From NCBI RefSeq assembly GCF_000242455.2, contig NC_019892.1, positions 310,001-374,000 of the forward strand: a stretch of DNA of 64,000 bases, in the 5' to 3' direction. Position numbers and translations under genes: made by a program. The first letter of the stretch is position 1. Each line of letters starts with the position of its first letter. The notes under the pieces are model-generated. The model was not told where the DNA came from, did no database searches, and saw only the letters and a list, made by a program, of their open reading frames with translations. The DNA is from Singulisphaera acidiphila DSM 18658 (GTDB lineage Bacteria; Planctomycetota; Planctomycetia; Isosphaerales; Isosphaeraceae). This document shows, piece by piece, positions 43,538 through 52,443 of the stretch.

Positions 43538-44779
43538 GTGCATCGTGATGTTTTGGCCATCGTCCTCGCCGGGGGGCGCGGGACTCGCCTGGAACCCCTG
43601 ACGCGCGATCGGGCCAAACCGGCCGTACCCTTCGGCGGGATCTACCGGATCATCGACTTCACGCTGTCCAACTGCCTGAACTCGGACGTCCGGAAGATTC
43701 TCATCCTGACGCAGTACAAGGCCGTCAGCCTGAACCGGCATATCGACCAGGGCTGGAAGTTTCTCTGCCGCGAGCTCGACGAATACATCGAGGTGATTCC
43801 GCCACAACAGCGGATCGCCGAGATGTGGTATCAGGGAACGGCCGACGCGATCTACCAGAACGTGTACACGATCGAGAAGGCCGCACCCCGCGACACCCTG
43901 ATCCTGGCCGGCGACCACATCTACAAGATGAACTATGCCGAGATGATCGCGTTCCACCGCGAACGTCGCGCCGACCTGACGATCGCCTGCTTGCCCGTCC
44001 CTCGTGCCCAGGCCAGCGACTTCGGAGTGATCGACGTCGATTCCGCCGGCCGGGTCCTCAGCTTCCTCGAGAAGCCGAAGAACCCCCCCGGGATGCCCGG
44101 GAACCCCGACATGAGCCTGGCCTCGATGGGCATCTACGTCTTCGCCACCGACGTGATGTACGAGCTCCTCTTCCAGGACGCCGCCAAGAAGGAAGCCAGC
44201 TCGCACGACTTCGGCAAGGACATCATCCCGGGCATGCTGGCCGACTCGCGAGTCTTCGCCTATCCGTTCCGCGATGAGAACCGCAAACAGGCCGCCTACT
44301 GGCGTGACGTCGGCACGCTCGACGCCTTCTTCCAGACGAACATGGACCTGATCCAGATCGACCCGATCCTCAACCTCTACGACCGCAACTGGCCGATCCA
44401 CACCTACCAGCCGCCGATGCCTCCCCCCAAGTTCGTCCACACCGACCCCGACCGCCGAGGCGCTGCGCTCAACTCGATCGTCTGCCAGGGGGCCATCGTC
44501 TCGGGGGGGCAGGTCTATCGGAGCATCCTCTCGCCGGGGGTTCGGATCAACAGTTACGCCTTGATTGAAGACTCGATCCTGTTTGAGAACGTCGAGGTCG
44601 GCCGCCACGCCCGGATCCGCAAGGCGATCATCGACAAGGACGTCAAGGTCCCCCCCGGCTTCGACATCGGCTGGAACCGCGCGGCCGACCTCGCCCGTGG
44701 CCTGACCGTCACCGAGGATGGCGTCACGGTCGTCGCCAAGGGAGAAGACCTCGAGCGGTTCATGCCGATGGGGGGGTGA
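43538..44779 (+). CDS. glgC: Glucose-1-phosphate adenylyltransferase
   Basis: A 413-residue ADP-glucose pyrophosphorylase, the first committed step of glycogen synthesis. The N-terminal nucleotide loop is LAGGRGTRLEPLTRDRAKPAVPFGG, followed by YRIIDFTLSNCLNSDVRKILILTQYK, WYQGTADAIYQN, LAGDHIYKMNYAEMI and the glucose-1-phosphate site FLEKPKNPPGMPGNPDMSLASMG. AAYWRDVGTLDAFFQTNMDL and the C-terminal left-handed helix (GVRINSYALIEDSILFENVEVGRHARIRKAIIDKDVKVPPG) complete the family. The GTG start at 43538 follows GGAGG. No other glg gene is next to it. Confidence 0.93.
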   Translation: MHRDVLAIVLAGGRGTRLEPLTRDRAKPAVPFGGIYRIIDFTLSNCLNSDVRKILILTQYKAVSLNRHIDQGWKFLCRELDEYIEVIPPQQRIAEMWYQGTADAIYQNVYTIEKAAPRDTLILAGDHIYKMNYAEMIAFHRERRADLTIACLPVPRAQASDFGVIDVDSAGRVLSFLEKPKNPPGMPGNPDMSLASMGIYVFATDVMYELLFQDAAKKEASSHDFGKDIIPGMLADSRVFAYPFRDENRKQAAYWRDVGTLDAFFQTNMDLIQIDPILNLYDRNWPIHTYQPPMPPPKFVHTDPDRRGAALNSIVCQGAIVSGGQVYRSILSPGVRINSYALIEDSILFENVEVGRHARIRKAIIDKDVKVPPGFDIGWNRAADLARGLTVTEDGVTVVAKGEDLERFMPMGG

Positions 44780-44909
44780 GGCCCCCCTGCTCTTCCTGGT
44801 TCGACGGCTTTGTAACGCGAGTGAAAACGTCCCCGGCGGGTGGTCCGGACAATGTGTTGTCCTCTCTCTCTTCCTCACTCACCCCCCCTGGGACCGCGGG
44901 CGACCCGCC

Positions 44910-46353
44910 CAATGGCACTTACTTTCTCGATTTCAGACCGCGTTTGCGTGGTCGCAGTGGGAATTTTCTGCGGCGGGCGATCACCTCACGCGGGTAGTGT
45001 CGGCCAGGGCGATTCGCGAGCTTACACTGGCCAGACATCCTCAGAACCAAGTCGATCCGCTCTTGGATCTTCGCGGGGTCCGTGGTATCCAGCGACTCCA
45101 AGAGCAAGACCTTCACTAACGACCATACCCGGTTGAAGCTCAATCGCCGCGGCGCGATCTCGACCCGAGCCGCAGCCATCCGGCGAATCAGATTCGCCAT
45201 GTTATAGGCCACTGTCGCCGAGGCCAGTTCCTTCGCGACCATCTCCGTGGATCGGCCACGCATCTCTTCCAAGCGAAGCGTCCGCTTCAAATCACGCAGA
45301 TCGGTTTCGATATTTTGCCGCTGGCCATAGATCGCGGCGAGCTCGCACCCCTCGTCAGGGAGCCGACTCACAAGCCACAGCGTCAGCTTCTCGGAAATTC
45401 GAACCTCGTGCAACCACACACGCAGCGTTGCATCGGCCGGCCATTGTGGGTTCGACTTGCGTTCCCAGCGGTTGGGCTGCCAAGTTAGTTCCCACTGGTC
45501 CTTGCCCTGGGCTTTCCCTTGGCGCACCATCGACCGAAATCGCTTCTCAGTCAACCGCAACACGAAGTCGTGGCCCGCCTGGTTGGCTAACCAGGCGAAC
45601 GCGAAGACGCCAAAATTCCGGTCGGCGATCAACACGGAGCCGACCGGAAGTCGCGGCATCAAACCGGCCGACAATGGGACTTCGCCAATCGCGGCCGGGC
45701 CATACATTGCCCCCACTTCCGGACGCACGGTCACACCGCTGGATAACTCGTGGGCCGCTACCAAGTGGAGGATCGGCCAGTGCGATTCTCCGTGTTGATT
45801 GCGGGCCGGCGGATACGTTTTGCGCAAGGCGTCAGTGGGTGCCAAAGAGAGCGTGGAACCGTCCACAAGAAACGCGTTACGCCCTTTCACCGATGGCGGA
45901 GACTTGGCGATTAAGGCTGCAGAAACCTCGTCAGCCGCCCGTTGAGCCATCTCCACGGGCAGCCGATCTCGCGCTCGCGAAAACCCACCCGTGTTGGCCG
46001 AGAACGATTTCTCACGGGCCCGCTTGTTATCAGGGAGCACATCTGCACTTAATCGAGCCAACTCTCCCACAGCGGTGGCCATCGTTGCATTGCAGGTCAA
46101 CCGTTGATAGATCATCAGCCAGACAACGACCCAAGGCGTGAACACGGTCGAGAGCGTGGGCGGTTTCTGAGCATGCAGGACATCCGGTGGGACCAAGCGA
46201 TGGAACATCCGAACCGCCTCACCCAAATCGACGACAGCGGGTGATTCCTGGTCATGGTTCATGCGAGGTACTCCCAAAAAATAGGAGTTCATGGCGCAAA
46301 AAACGTGCCAGAGGTGCCCCTTATTGCAGGATTGGCGAAAGTAAGTGCCATTG
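44910..46353 (-). mobile_element. Complete IS4-family insertion sequence, 1444 bp
   Basis: The ends carry a perfect 17-base inverted repeat: CAATGGCACTTACTTTC at 44910-44926 and its complement GAAAGTAAGTGCCATTG at 46337-46353. Directly outside both ends is the 11-base duplication ggcgacccgcc (44899-44909 and 46354-46364). One intact transposase gene fills the element. Perfect ends and duplication point to a recent, probably still mobile insertion. Confidence 0.93.
44919..46262 (-). CDS. IS4-family DDE transposase
   Basis: A 447-residue transposase. The DDE residues are in FLVDGSTLSLAPTD, VLIADRNFGVF and the Y-2-R-3-E-6-K signature YGQRQNIETDLRDLK, which is diagnostic of the IS4 family. A basic C-terminus (RRRKFPLRPRKRGLKSRK) ends inside the left terminal repeat. 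The ATG at 46262 has GGGAG 8 bases upstream; an ATG at 46292 would add ten residues. No frameshift or stop is seen. Confidence 0.93.
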   Translation of the reverse strand: MNHDQESPAVVDLGEAVRMFHRLVPPDVLHAQKPPTLSTVFTPWVVVWLMIYQRLTCNATMATAVGELARLSADVLPDNKRAREKSFSANTGGFSRARDRLPVEMAQRAADEVSAALIAKSPPSVKGRNAFLVDGSTLSLAPTDALRKTYPPARNQHGESHWPILHLVAAHELSSGVTVRPEVGAMYGPAAIGEVPLSAGLMPRLPVGSVLIADRNFGVFAFAWLANQAGHDFVLRLTEKRFRSMVRQGKAQGKDQWELTWQPNRWERKSNPQWPADATLRVWLHEVRISEKLTLWLVSRLPDEGCELAAIYGQRQNIETDLRDLKRTLRLEEMRGRSTEMVAKELASATVAYNMANLIRRMAAARVEIAPRRLSFNRVWSLVKVLLLESLDTTDPAKIQERIDLVLRMSGQCKLANRPGRHYPREVIARRRKFPLRPRKRGLKSRK

Positions 46354-46445
46354 GGCGACCCGCCCGCTATTTTGCTAATTTAAATTCAAGCAAATTTGGA
46401 GTCATTCAATTGAAGAGCGGGCGGGGCGCCCGGTCCCAGGGGGGG

Positions 46446-46798
46446 ATAAGGAGAGGAACCAGCCGGATCTCCCGCCTTCGACCCGTTGGGAATCAGGCCA
46501 TAATGGCCTACAAGGCCGTTCCGTTCCTCCGGGGTTGGCCAAGGCAGCCATGCCCCTGGCGGGCCTGCGTGCACATGGGCAACGCCACGACAAGATGGCC
46601 ATAGACGCAATTCCGAAGGCGATCGATCCAGACTTCTGAGTCTTGAATCACATGGGGAAAATATGGCATTGCCGTAATGGCAATGGATTCGATTGCGGAT
46701 CCCGACGTCCAGTGGTAGCCTGTTCTGACTGTGGTCCACTCTCCGATTTGCGCGGCGACCGCGAGCGGGCACGATCTTGATTAAGGATCTCAAAGAAC
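46446..46798. other. Intergenic region upstream of amine oxidase
   Basis: No gene is supported in this 353-base stretch. A small hairpin, cattgcc-gtaat-ggcaatg, is at about 46665-46684. Everything else is plain intergenic sequence. Confidence 0.35.
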
Positions 46799-48298
46799 AT
46801 GAATGCGCCGATTCGTCGGGCTTTCCTCGAGGGTGCTGGAGCGGTGGGTGAGGTCGGCTTGCCCGAGAGGCTCGCCACGGCGGAGGCGACGCTCTCCGAC
46901 CCCTCGAGCCGCGTCCAGGATGGTGAGATCCTGGATGTATTGATCCTCGGCGCGGGGTATGCGGGGTTGGCGGCCGCGCGATTGCTGCGCTCGCGAGGCC
47001 GCAAGGTGGCCGTCCTCGAGGCGAATGACCAGGTGGGCGGGAGGACACGTGACCGCGTGATCCACGATGGCCGCCGCGTCGAGCTGGGGGGCCAGTACAT
47101 TGTGCCGGACCAGACGCGTGTCCAGGAAGTCGCCCATGAATTGGGCCTGGAGACCTACGCCTCGTGGAATGAGGGAGACTGGTTCCTCAGCTTCGAGGGA
47201 CGCACTGCACGCTATCGAACTTCTCCCGGCCAGTGTCTCGTTGACGAGATGGGCCAGCCTCCCGCCGTTCGGACTGAGATTGAGACCACGATCGAAGAAT
47301 TGACCCGCCTCAACAAGAGCGTGTCGGCAGTCACGCCTTGGCTCCATCCCAGGGCCGAGGAATGGGATGGGATCACGTTCGCGTCGTGGCTCGATGGTCG
47401 GATCAAGACCAGGCCTGCGCGGCAATTCATCAACTTCATGACCAACCAAGCCTTCTCGACCGAACCCGACGAAATCTCGCTCCTCCAGATGCTCTGGTTC
47501 ATCAAGACCAGCCACGGCGTACCGGGCTGGGCCCTGGGCGGTCCCCAGGCCAACCGCATCGACGGCGGGACTGGGCTCCTGGCTGAACGGATGTCCCAGG
47601 AGCTTGGGCAGGATGTCAGCCTCGGCCAGGTGGCGCAGTCCATTCGGCAGGACGAACGTTCCGTCTCCGTGGTCACGAACCAGGGCACGTTTCGCGCCCG
47701 GGCCACGCTGATCTGCCTCCCTCCGCAACTGACCAACACGGTCCGCTTCGACCCGCTCTTACCTTCGGATCTCTACCGCGCCTTCGATGGCCTGCAAGCC
47801 GGGATGACCGTCAAGGTCCAGGCCGTCTACGACCGCCCCTTCTGGCGGGAGCGTGCCTGGTCAGGGAACGGTATCTCCTTCCAGGGGCCGCAGGCGTTTA
47901 CGTTCGATAACACGCCGCGAGCGGGGACCCCCGGGGTGCTTCTGGGCTTCATCTCCGCCAGGCAGGCGACGGAATGGAGTCGCCTGACGCCCGAACGTCG
48001 GAAAGCGGCCGTCCTCGGCCTGTGGTCGGACGTCTACGGAGAGCCGTCGCTGGAGCCGATCGATTATTTCGAGATGAACTGGCCCGCCCAACCATTCATC
48101 CGCGCCGGTCATGGATGCCACTTCAGCCCAGGCTTCTGGAAGCCGTTAGGGCCCGCGCTCGGTGGCGAGAACATGCCCCGCTTCGGACGCGTCTGGTGGG
48201 CGTCCTCCGACCTTGCCAAAGATTGGGTCGGTTACCTTGAGGGTGCCCTCCGCGCCGGAGAGCAGGCCGCTCGCGAGATCGAGCGAGAACTGAACTGA
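46799..48298 (+). CDS. FAD-dependent amine oxidase
   Basis: A 499-residue flavin monoamine oxidase. After a 40-residue N-terminal part the dinucleotide loop is LILGAGYAGLAAARLLRSRGRKVAVLEANDQVGGRTRDRV, then VELGGQYIVPDQTRVQEVAHELGLETY. A substrate part follows, and the second FAD motif is in the C-terminal stretch (AALRAGEQAAREIERELN region, preceded by VWWASSDLAKDWVGYLEGALRAG). It lacks a clear signal sequence, so it is probably cytoplasmic. It may oxidise polyamines or another primary amine; the substrate is not evident. A weak AAGGA lies upstream. Confidence 0.85.
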   Translation: MNAPIRRAFLEGAGAVGEVGLPERLATAEATLSDPSSRVQDGEILDVLILGAGYAGLAAARLLRSRGRKVAVLEANDQVGGRTRDRVIHDGRRVELGGQYIVPDQTRVQEVAHELGLETYASWNEGDWFLSFEGRTARYRTSPGQCLVDEMGQPPAVRTEIETTIEELTRLNKSVSAVTPWLHPRAEEWDGITFASWLDGRIKTRPARQFINFMTNQAFSTEPDEISLLQMLWFIKTSHGVPGWALGGPQANRIDGGTGLLAERMSQELGQDVSLGQVAQSIRQDERSVSVVTNQGTFRARATLICLPPQLTNTVRFDPLLPSDLYRAFDGLQAGMTVKVQAVYDRPFWRERAWSGNGISFQGPQAFTFDNTPRAGTPGVLLGFISARQATEWSRLTPERRKAAVLGLWSDVYGEPSLEPIDYFEMNWPAQPFIRAGHGCHFSPGFWKPLGPALGGENMPRFGRVWWASSDLAKDWVGYLEGALRAGEQAAREIERELN

Positions 48299-48987
48299 GA
48301 GTCTGTCCCCGAAGGCGAATCGCACCGGAGTGCTTGATGATCTTCCGGGTGCTATGCGGTTCCGTACTCGGAACTCATGCGGGAATGCCTTGGCCCTGGC
48401 CTGGGGTGCACGGGTTCCGATTACGGAACTCGTGGCACTCCAACGCCCTTCATTTCCCAGTGAAGCCTGGCCTTCCGAGACAGACACGAAACTCGGGGAC
48501 ATCGATCGTAAGCGTTCTTGACCCGGCCGACCGTGAAGAACGCTTCGAAACGGAGGCGCTCAACGGGGCGATGCCGCTGAACGTCAATAGGAAAGACGCC
48601 TATTTGTTCCAAATACTCCGGGGGCTCCTTCCTCGTTTGCCTTTGCTCCACGCTGAACTCGTTGAAGTTATCGCAGGCCTTGGCCTTCCTCCCTGTCGCT
48701 GATTAAAAACTCAGGTTACGGGGTCGTGTACCGCTCCTCGCGCGGGGCCGTGGCTAGGGGGACTGTAGGGCTTATGCTTGTTCTGTTACGCGAAATCTTG
48801 TTCCTTTAAATCAACGATTAGTGGAAAAGGGGGTTTCCACCACAATCACAGTGGATTACCCTTAGGGTTGGCATCTGCCACACATCTCCCTGCTCCTGTT
48901 TTTAATCTCATAATTGGTTGGGTCGGTCCCTGCGCTGGTCCAACGCCCGTTTCCCTTTTGCTCGATGTTTAGAGCAAGGAGAGGTTC
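48299..48987. other. Long intergenic region with possible gene remnant
   Basis: Two related hairpins occur: ggttccg-tact-cggaactc (48358-48376) and ggttccg-atta-cggaactc (48414-48432), with similar surroundings. A plus-strand frame ending at 48702 has protein-like segments (AYLFQILRGLLPRLPLLHAE), but it has no ribosome site or start that looks real. It may be a decayed gene. The stretch 48780-48987 is AT-rich and should hold the promoter of the DUF1559 gene. Confidence 0.35.
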
Positions 48988-50013
48988 ATGAGTCGGTCGC
49001 AACGTTCTGCCTTCACTCTCATCGAACTGCTGGTGGTTATCGCAATCATTGCCGTCTTGATTGCCCTGCTCCTCCCCGCCGTCCAGGCGGCACGCGAAGC
49101 GGCGCGTCGGTCTCAGTGCGTCAACAACCTGAAGCAACTCGGCTTGGCGATGCACAACTACATCTCCACCCACAACACGCTCCCCCCGGGCCGGATTTGG
49201 GCGCCGAGGTCGGACAAGGCGTTTCCGACGGTCTTCGCCAAGGCCCAGAACACGACCTGGTTCACCTTGATGCTGCCCCAGATCGAACAGGGGAACCTGG
49301 CGAATTCGTTTAACTTCAGCTTGGGTGCGGAAGGTTGGGCAGGCGGGGCATTTGATGGGTGGATTGCCAATTCCACCGTAACGGCCACCAAGATTTCGTC
49401 GTTCCAGTGCCCGAGCGACCGTCAGACCACGTTTGAGGTCAACCCGGCCGCCGGCATCGCGCAAGTGAAGGGGGTTATCCTCACCAAAGGGAATTATGCC
49501 GCGAGTTGGGGCAATACCAATTGGGGAGGGGGATTCGCTTCCAGCCTGATGACGAGGTATTTGCGGTCGGCCTTTGGTCACGACGGAAATACCACCCTGG
49601 CTTCGATCGCGGACGGGACCAGCAACACGGTGTTCGCCAGCGAAGTCCTCCAGGGCTCGACCTACGACATCCGAGGCGCGATGTGGTCGTGCGTCGCGGG
49701 CGGCTCCAGTTTCATGTCGCGACTCACCCCCAATTCCGTCAAGGACACCCTGGGACTCAGCCCCGACGGTGACTATGCACACGGATCTGCTGGCCTGTTT
49801 TGCTTCAGCGAACCCGTGCAGCAACTCCCCTGCAATCCGAGTGGCGGCGACAACGATGCGTATGCCGGTGCGCGGAGCCGTCACGCCGGCGGCGTAAATT
49901 CGCTGCTGGGCGATGGCTCGGTGCGGTTCATCAAGGGTTCGATCAACTCCCAGGTGTGGATTGGTCTCAACTCGATCAACGCGGGCGAGATCATCAGCGC
50001 CGACGCCTTGTGA
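48988..50013 (+). CDS. DUF1559 prepilin-like protein, second copy
   Basis: A 341-residue paralogue of the 37721-38740 product. The ATG at 48988 follows AAGGAGAGG. The prepilin segment [20 protein letters not shown] is again preceded by alanine, followed by [20 protein letters not shown] and [21 protein letters not shown]. The end has the H-x9-DG motif [17 protein letters not shown] and [11 protein letters not shown]. The middle parts of the two paralogues differ widely, as is usual for this family. It is a single gene with its own terminator. Confidence 0.93.
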   Translation: MSRSQRSAFTLIELLVVIAIIAVLIALLLPAVQAAREAARRSQCVNNLKQLGLAMHNYISTHNTLPPGRIWAPRSDKAFPTVFAKAQNTTWFTLMLPQIEQGNLANSFNFSLGAEGWAGGAFDGWIANSTVTATKISSFQCPSDRQTTFEVNPAAGIAQVKGVILTKGNYAASWGNTNWGGGFASSLMTRYLRSAFGHDGNTTLASIADGTSNTVFASEVLQGSTYDIRGAMWSCVAGGSSFMSRLTPNSVKDTLGLSPDGDYAHGSAGLFCFSEPVQQLPCNPSGGDNDAYAGARSRHAGGVNSLLGDGSVRFIKGSINSQVWIGLNSINAGEIISADAL

Positions 50014-50039
50014 GGCACGAGGTTATTCATGATCGCGGG

Positions 50040-50074
50040 GGCCCATCGAATTGCGATGGGCCTCTTCGGTTTTT
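50040..50074 (+). terminator. Rho-independent terminator
   Basis: A perfect 9-pair stem ggcccatcg (50040-50048) and cgatgggcc (50054-50062) with a 5-base loop, followed by tcttcggtttttt. It lies 27 bases after the DUF1559 stop. Confidence 0.85.
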
Positions 50075-50126
50075 TCGCTTCGCCTGGGATCACGGGCGGG
50101 CTATTCACTCATGGCCCCGGATTTGA

Positions 50127-50228
50127 ACCACGAATGACACGAATAACACGAATGGAAATCATAAAGCATTGTTGTTGATTTTGTTTTGTTGGTTTTTCTT
50201 TATTCGTGTTATTTGTGTCATTCGTGGT
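50127..50228. repeat. Inverted repeat of the ACCACGAATGACACG family
   Basis: Arms of 27 bases at 50127-50153 (accacgaatgacacgaataa, then cacgaat) and 50202-50228 pair with one mismatch. The loop is T-rich. The start of each arm resembles the palindrome at 761-829. Confidence 0.8.
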
Positions 50229-50275
50229 CGAGTTTCCTCTTTTGGGCGTCGCCTCCAAGATCGCTCGAGTGTGTT

Positions 50276-51865
50276 TCAAGCGGAGAGGATCATCAGCAAG
50301 GCGTCGTGATCGAGGGGCTTGATGAGGTGATGGTCAAAACCGGCCTCGCGTGAGCGTCTGCGGTCCTCTTCCTGGCCGTATCCGGAGACGGCGACGATGA
50401 CCGTTTCCTTGCAGCAGTCCCGTTCGCGGAGTTTGGCGGCCACCTGGTAGCCGTCGAGATCCGGGAGGCCGATGTCCATCAGGATGAGGTCAGGGAGGAA
50501 GCGGTCCACGACGGCTAGCGCTTCCTTGCCATCGTGGGCGGTCTGCACCTCGTGTCCCAAGAGGATCAGGAGGCGACTGAGCCCAAGGACTGTGTCTGCG
50601 TGGTCGTCGACGACGAGGATTCGGCGCTTGGATGCCACCACGGCTTGGCCTGGAGCTTCCACGCTGACTTCGCTGGGAACATCCTTCGCCACGGGAAGGC
50701 GGACGGTGAACGTGCTTCCGTGGCCGTGTCCCTTGCTCTCGGCCATGATGCTGCCTCCATGCATTTCGACGAGGCGGCGGACCAGCGTGAGCCCGATGCC
50801 CAGGCCCCCCTCGGAGCGGGCCATGGAGTGCTCGCCTTGGACGAAGAGATCGAACATGCTCGCGAGCTGTTCGGGGGGGATGCCGACGCCGTTGTCCTTG
50901 ACGGTGATCAGTAATTCGCCCGCCACCGCCGTGGTGGAGAGCCGGATGGCGGCCTTGTTTTCGGAGTATTTGGCGGCGTTGTTGAGGAGATTCGCCACGA
51001 CCTGCTCCAGCCGGGTCGGATCCACTTCCACTTGTGCCTCTCCGTGACCGTACTCGACCGAGAGTTCGTGTTCTCGGGCCCGAACGAGTGAAGCGACGGA
51101 GTGGACGGCATGTTCGATGACCGGCTGGACGTCGAGCACCCGCTTCTTGAGCTGGATCTTCCCGCGCGTAATCCGGGAAATGTCCATGAGGTCATCGATG
51201 AGCCGGGAGAGGTTCTTGACCTGTCCCACGATGACCTGGGTCGCCCATGCCTGGTGTTCCTGGCTCGTCGTCTTCTTCGAGACCTGCACGGCGTTGCCGA
51301 TGGCGGCGAGCGGGTTGCGGAGCTCGTGGGCCAGCATGGCGAGGAACTCATCCTTGCGCTGGTCGGCCTCCTCGAGTGCCTTGGCATAGCGCCGGCTCTC
51401 GTTCAAGAGTTTCAGGTTCTCCTCGGTCGCGGCCTTGAGTTCGTCTCTCTGGCGGGCGACCTCGCGTCGCTGGCGATAGAGCTCGAAGAAGACGTCCGCC
51501 TTGCTTCTCAGGACGTGAGGCTCAAGGGGCTTGTGCAGGAAGTCGACGGCCCCCGCCTCGTACCCGCGGAACCGGCGCTGCCAGTCGGCGCTGCCCGCGG
51601 TGAGGAAGATGATCGGCACCCGTCGAGTCCGCTCCATCCCTCGCATCAGTTCAGCCAGCTCGAAGCCGTCCATCTCGGGCATCTGGACGTCGACGAATGC
51701 AAGCGCCACTTCGTGCTTGAGGAGCAATTCGAGCGCCTCAGGCCCGGAACGGGCCTTGAGCAGCACCACGTCATCGCTGCGCAGCACTCCATCGAGTGCC
51801 AGGAGATTGTCCTCGAGGTCATCAACGAGCAGGAAGTAAACGGGGTCGGCCGGCATTGCGTTCAT
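50276..51865 (-). CDS. Receiver-histidine kinase-receiver hybrid sensor
   Basis: A 529-residue protein without TM helices. The first receiver has YFLLVDDLEDNLLALDGVL and a phosphoacceptor aspartate in LAFVDVQMPEMDG. A coiled coil (about residues 125-185) leads to the HisKA helix FLAMLAHELRNPLAAIGN, then the HATPase N and G boxes (VVANLLNNAAKYSE, VKDNGVGIPPEQL, GGLGIGLTLVRRLVEMHGG). The second receiver has ILVVDDHADTVLGLSRLL and LILMDIGLPDLDG. The ATG at 51865 overlaps the CheB stop by 4 bases (ATGA), so it is the last gene of the operon. Confidence 0.92.
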   Translation of the reverse strand: MNAMPADPVYFLLVDDLEDNLLALDGVLRSDDVVLLKARSGPEALELLLKHEVALAFVDVQMPEMDGFELAELMRGMERTRRVPIIFLTAGSADWQRRFRGYEAGAVDFLHKPLEPHVLRSKADVFFELYRQRREVARQRDELKAATEENLKLLNESRRYAKALEEADQRKDEFLAMLAHELRNPLAAIGNAVQVSKKTTSQEHQAWATQVIVGQVKNLSRLIDDLMDISRITRGKIQLKKRVLDVQPVIEHAVHSVASLVRAREHELSVEYGHGEAQVEVDPTRLEQVVANLLNNAAKYSENKAAIRLSTTAVAGELLITVKDNGVGIPPEQLASMFDLFVQGEHSMARSEGGLGIGLTLVRRLVEMHGGSIMAESKGHGHGSTFTVRLPVAKDVPSEVSVEAPGQAVVASKRRILVVDDHADTVLGLSRLLILLGHEVQTAHDGKEALAVVDRFLPDLILMDIGLPDLDGYQVAAKLRERDCCKETVIVAVSGYGQEEDRRRSREAGFDHHLIKPLDHDALLMILSA

Positions 51866-52443
51866 GCGGGGTTGATAACCTCTTGCAGGTAGATGGCGAT
51901 CTCCTCCAGGCTCAAGGCGCGCGCCTGGGGGCAGGCGTCGAGGGCGGCCTGCGGCATCGTCGAGGCGTAGGCGAGTTGAGGCCGCTGGACCAGGGCGGTT
52001 CCGCCCGCCTCGTGAATCGCCCGAAGTCCCCGGGCTCCGTCGTCGTTTGCGCCTGTCAGGATGATGCCCAAGAGGGCTGCGCCGTAGGCGTCGACGGCGG
52101 TCTCGAACAGCACGTCGATGGATGGCCGGCAGTAGTGGACGGGCTCCTCGCTCGAGAGCGAGAGCCGTCGGTCCGGTTCGACGAGCAGGTGGTAGTCGGG
52201 CGGGGCAAAGTAGGCCGTGGCCCCTCGGATCGGCTCCTTCTCCTCGGCTTCGTGCACGTCCAGCAGGCACTTCGCCCGGAAGAGATCGGTCATGATGCTC
52301 TTCTTGTCCGCCGGGAGGTGGACCACCACCAGCAGCGGCAACGGGTAATCGGGCGGCAACGTGGGGAGGATGGCGGAGAGGGCGTCGACGGCCCCGGCCG
52401 ACGCTCCGACGACGACCGCTTCAATGCGAGGAGGACCGTTCAT
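51862..52443 (-). CDS. cheB: CheB-type protein-glutamate methylesterase, no receiver domain
   Basis: A 193-residue catalytic CheB domain alone. The catalytic serine is in VGASAG near residue 14, histidine in VVVHLPADKKS near 42 and aspartate in LTGANDDGARGL near 137. Substrates in classical systems are methylated chemoreceptors; none is encoded nearby. The start overlaps the cheR stop by 4 bases, and the stop overlaps the next kinase start, so translation is coupled through the operon. Without a receiver it cannot be switched directly by phosphorylation. Confidence 0.92.
   Translation of the reverse strand: MNGPPRIEAVVVGASAGAVDALSAILPTLPPDYPLPLLVVVHLPADKKSIMTDLFRAKCLLDVHEAEEKEPIRGATAYFAPPDYHLLVEPDRRLSLSSEEPVHYCRPSIDVLFETAVDAYGAALLGIILTGANDDGARGLRAIHEAGGTALVQRPQLAYASTMPQAALDACPQARALSLEEIAIYLQEVINPA

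Larger units (their letters stand above)
44883..46445. repeat. Palindromic repeat split by an IS4-family element
   Basis: Before the element (44883-44909, ending in ggcgacccgcc) and after it (from 46354) lie the two pieces of one CCTGGGACCGCGG-family palindrome. With the insertion and one copy of the 11-base duplication removed, the left arm is rebuilt as ccccctgggaccgcgggcga-cccgcccgct, followed by an AT-rich loop (46369-46415), and it pairs with the right arm at 46416-46445 (agcgggcggggcgcccggtc, then ccagggggg). Confidence 0.85.
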
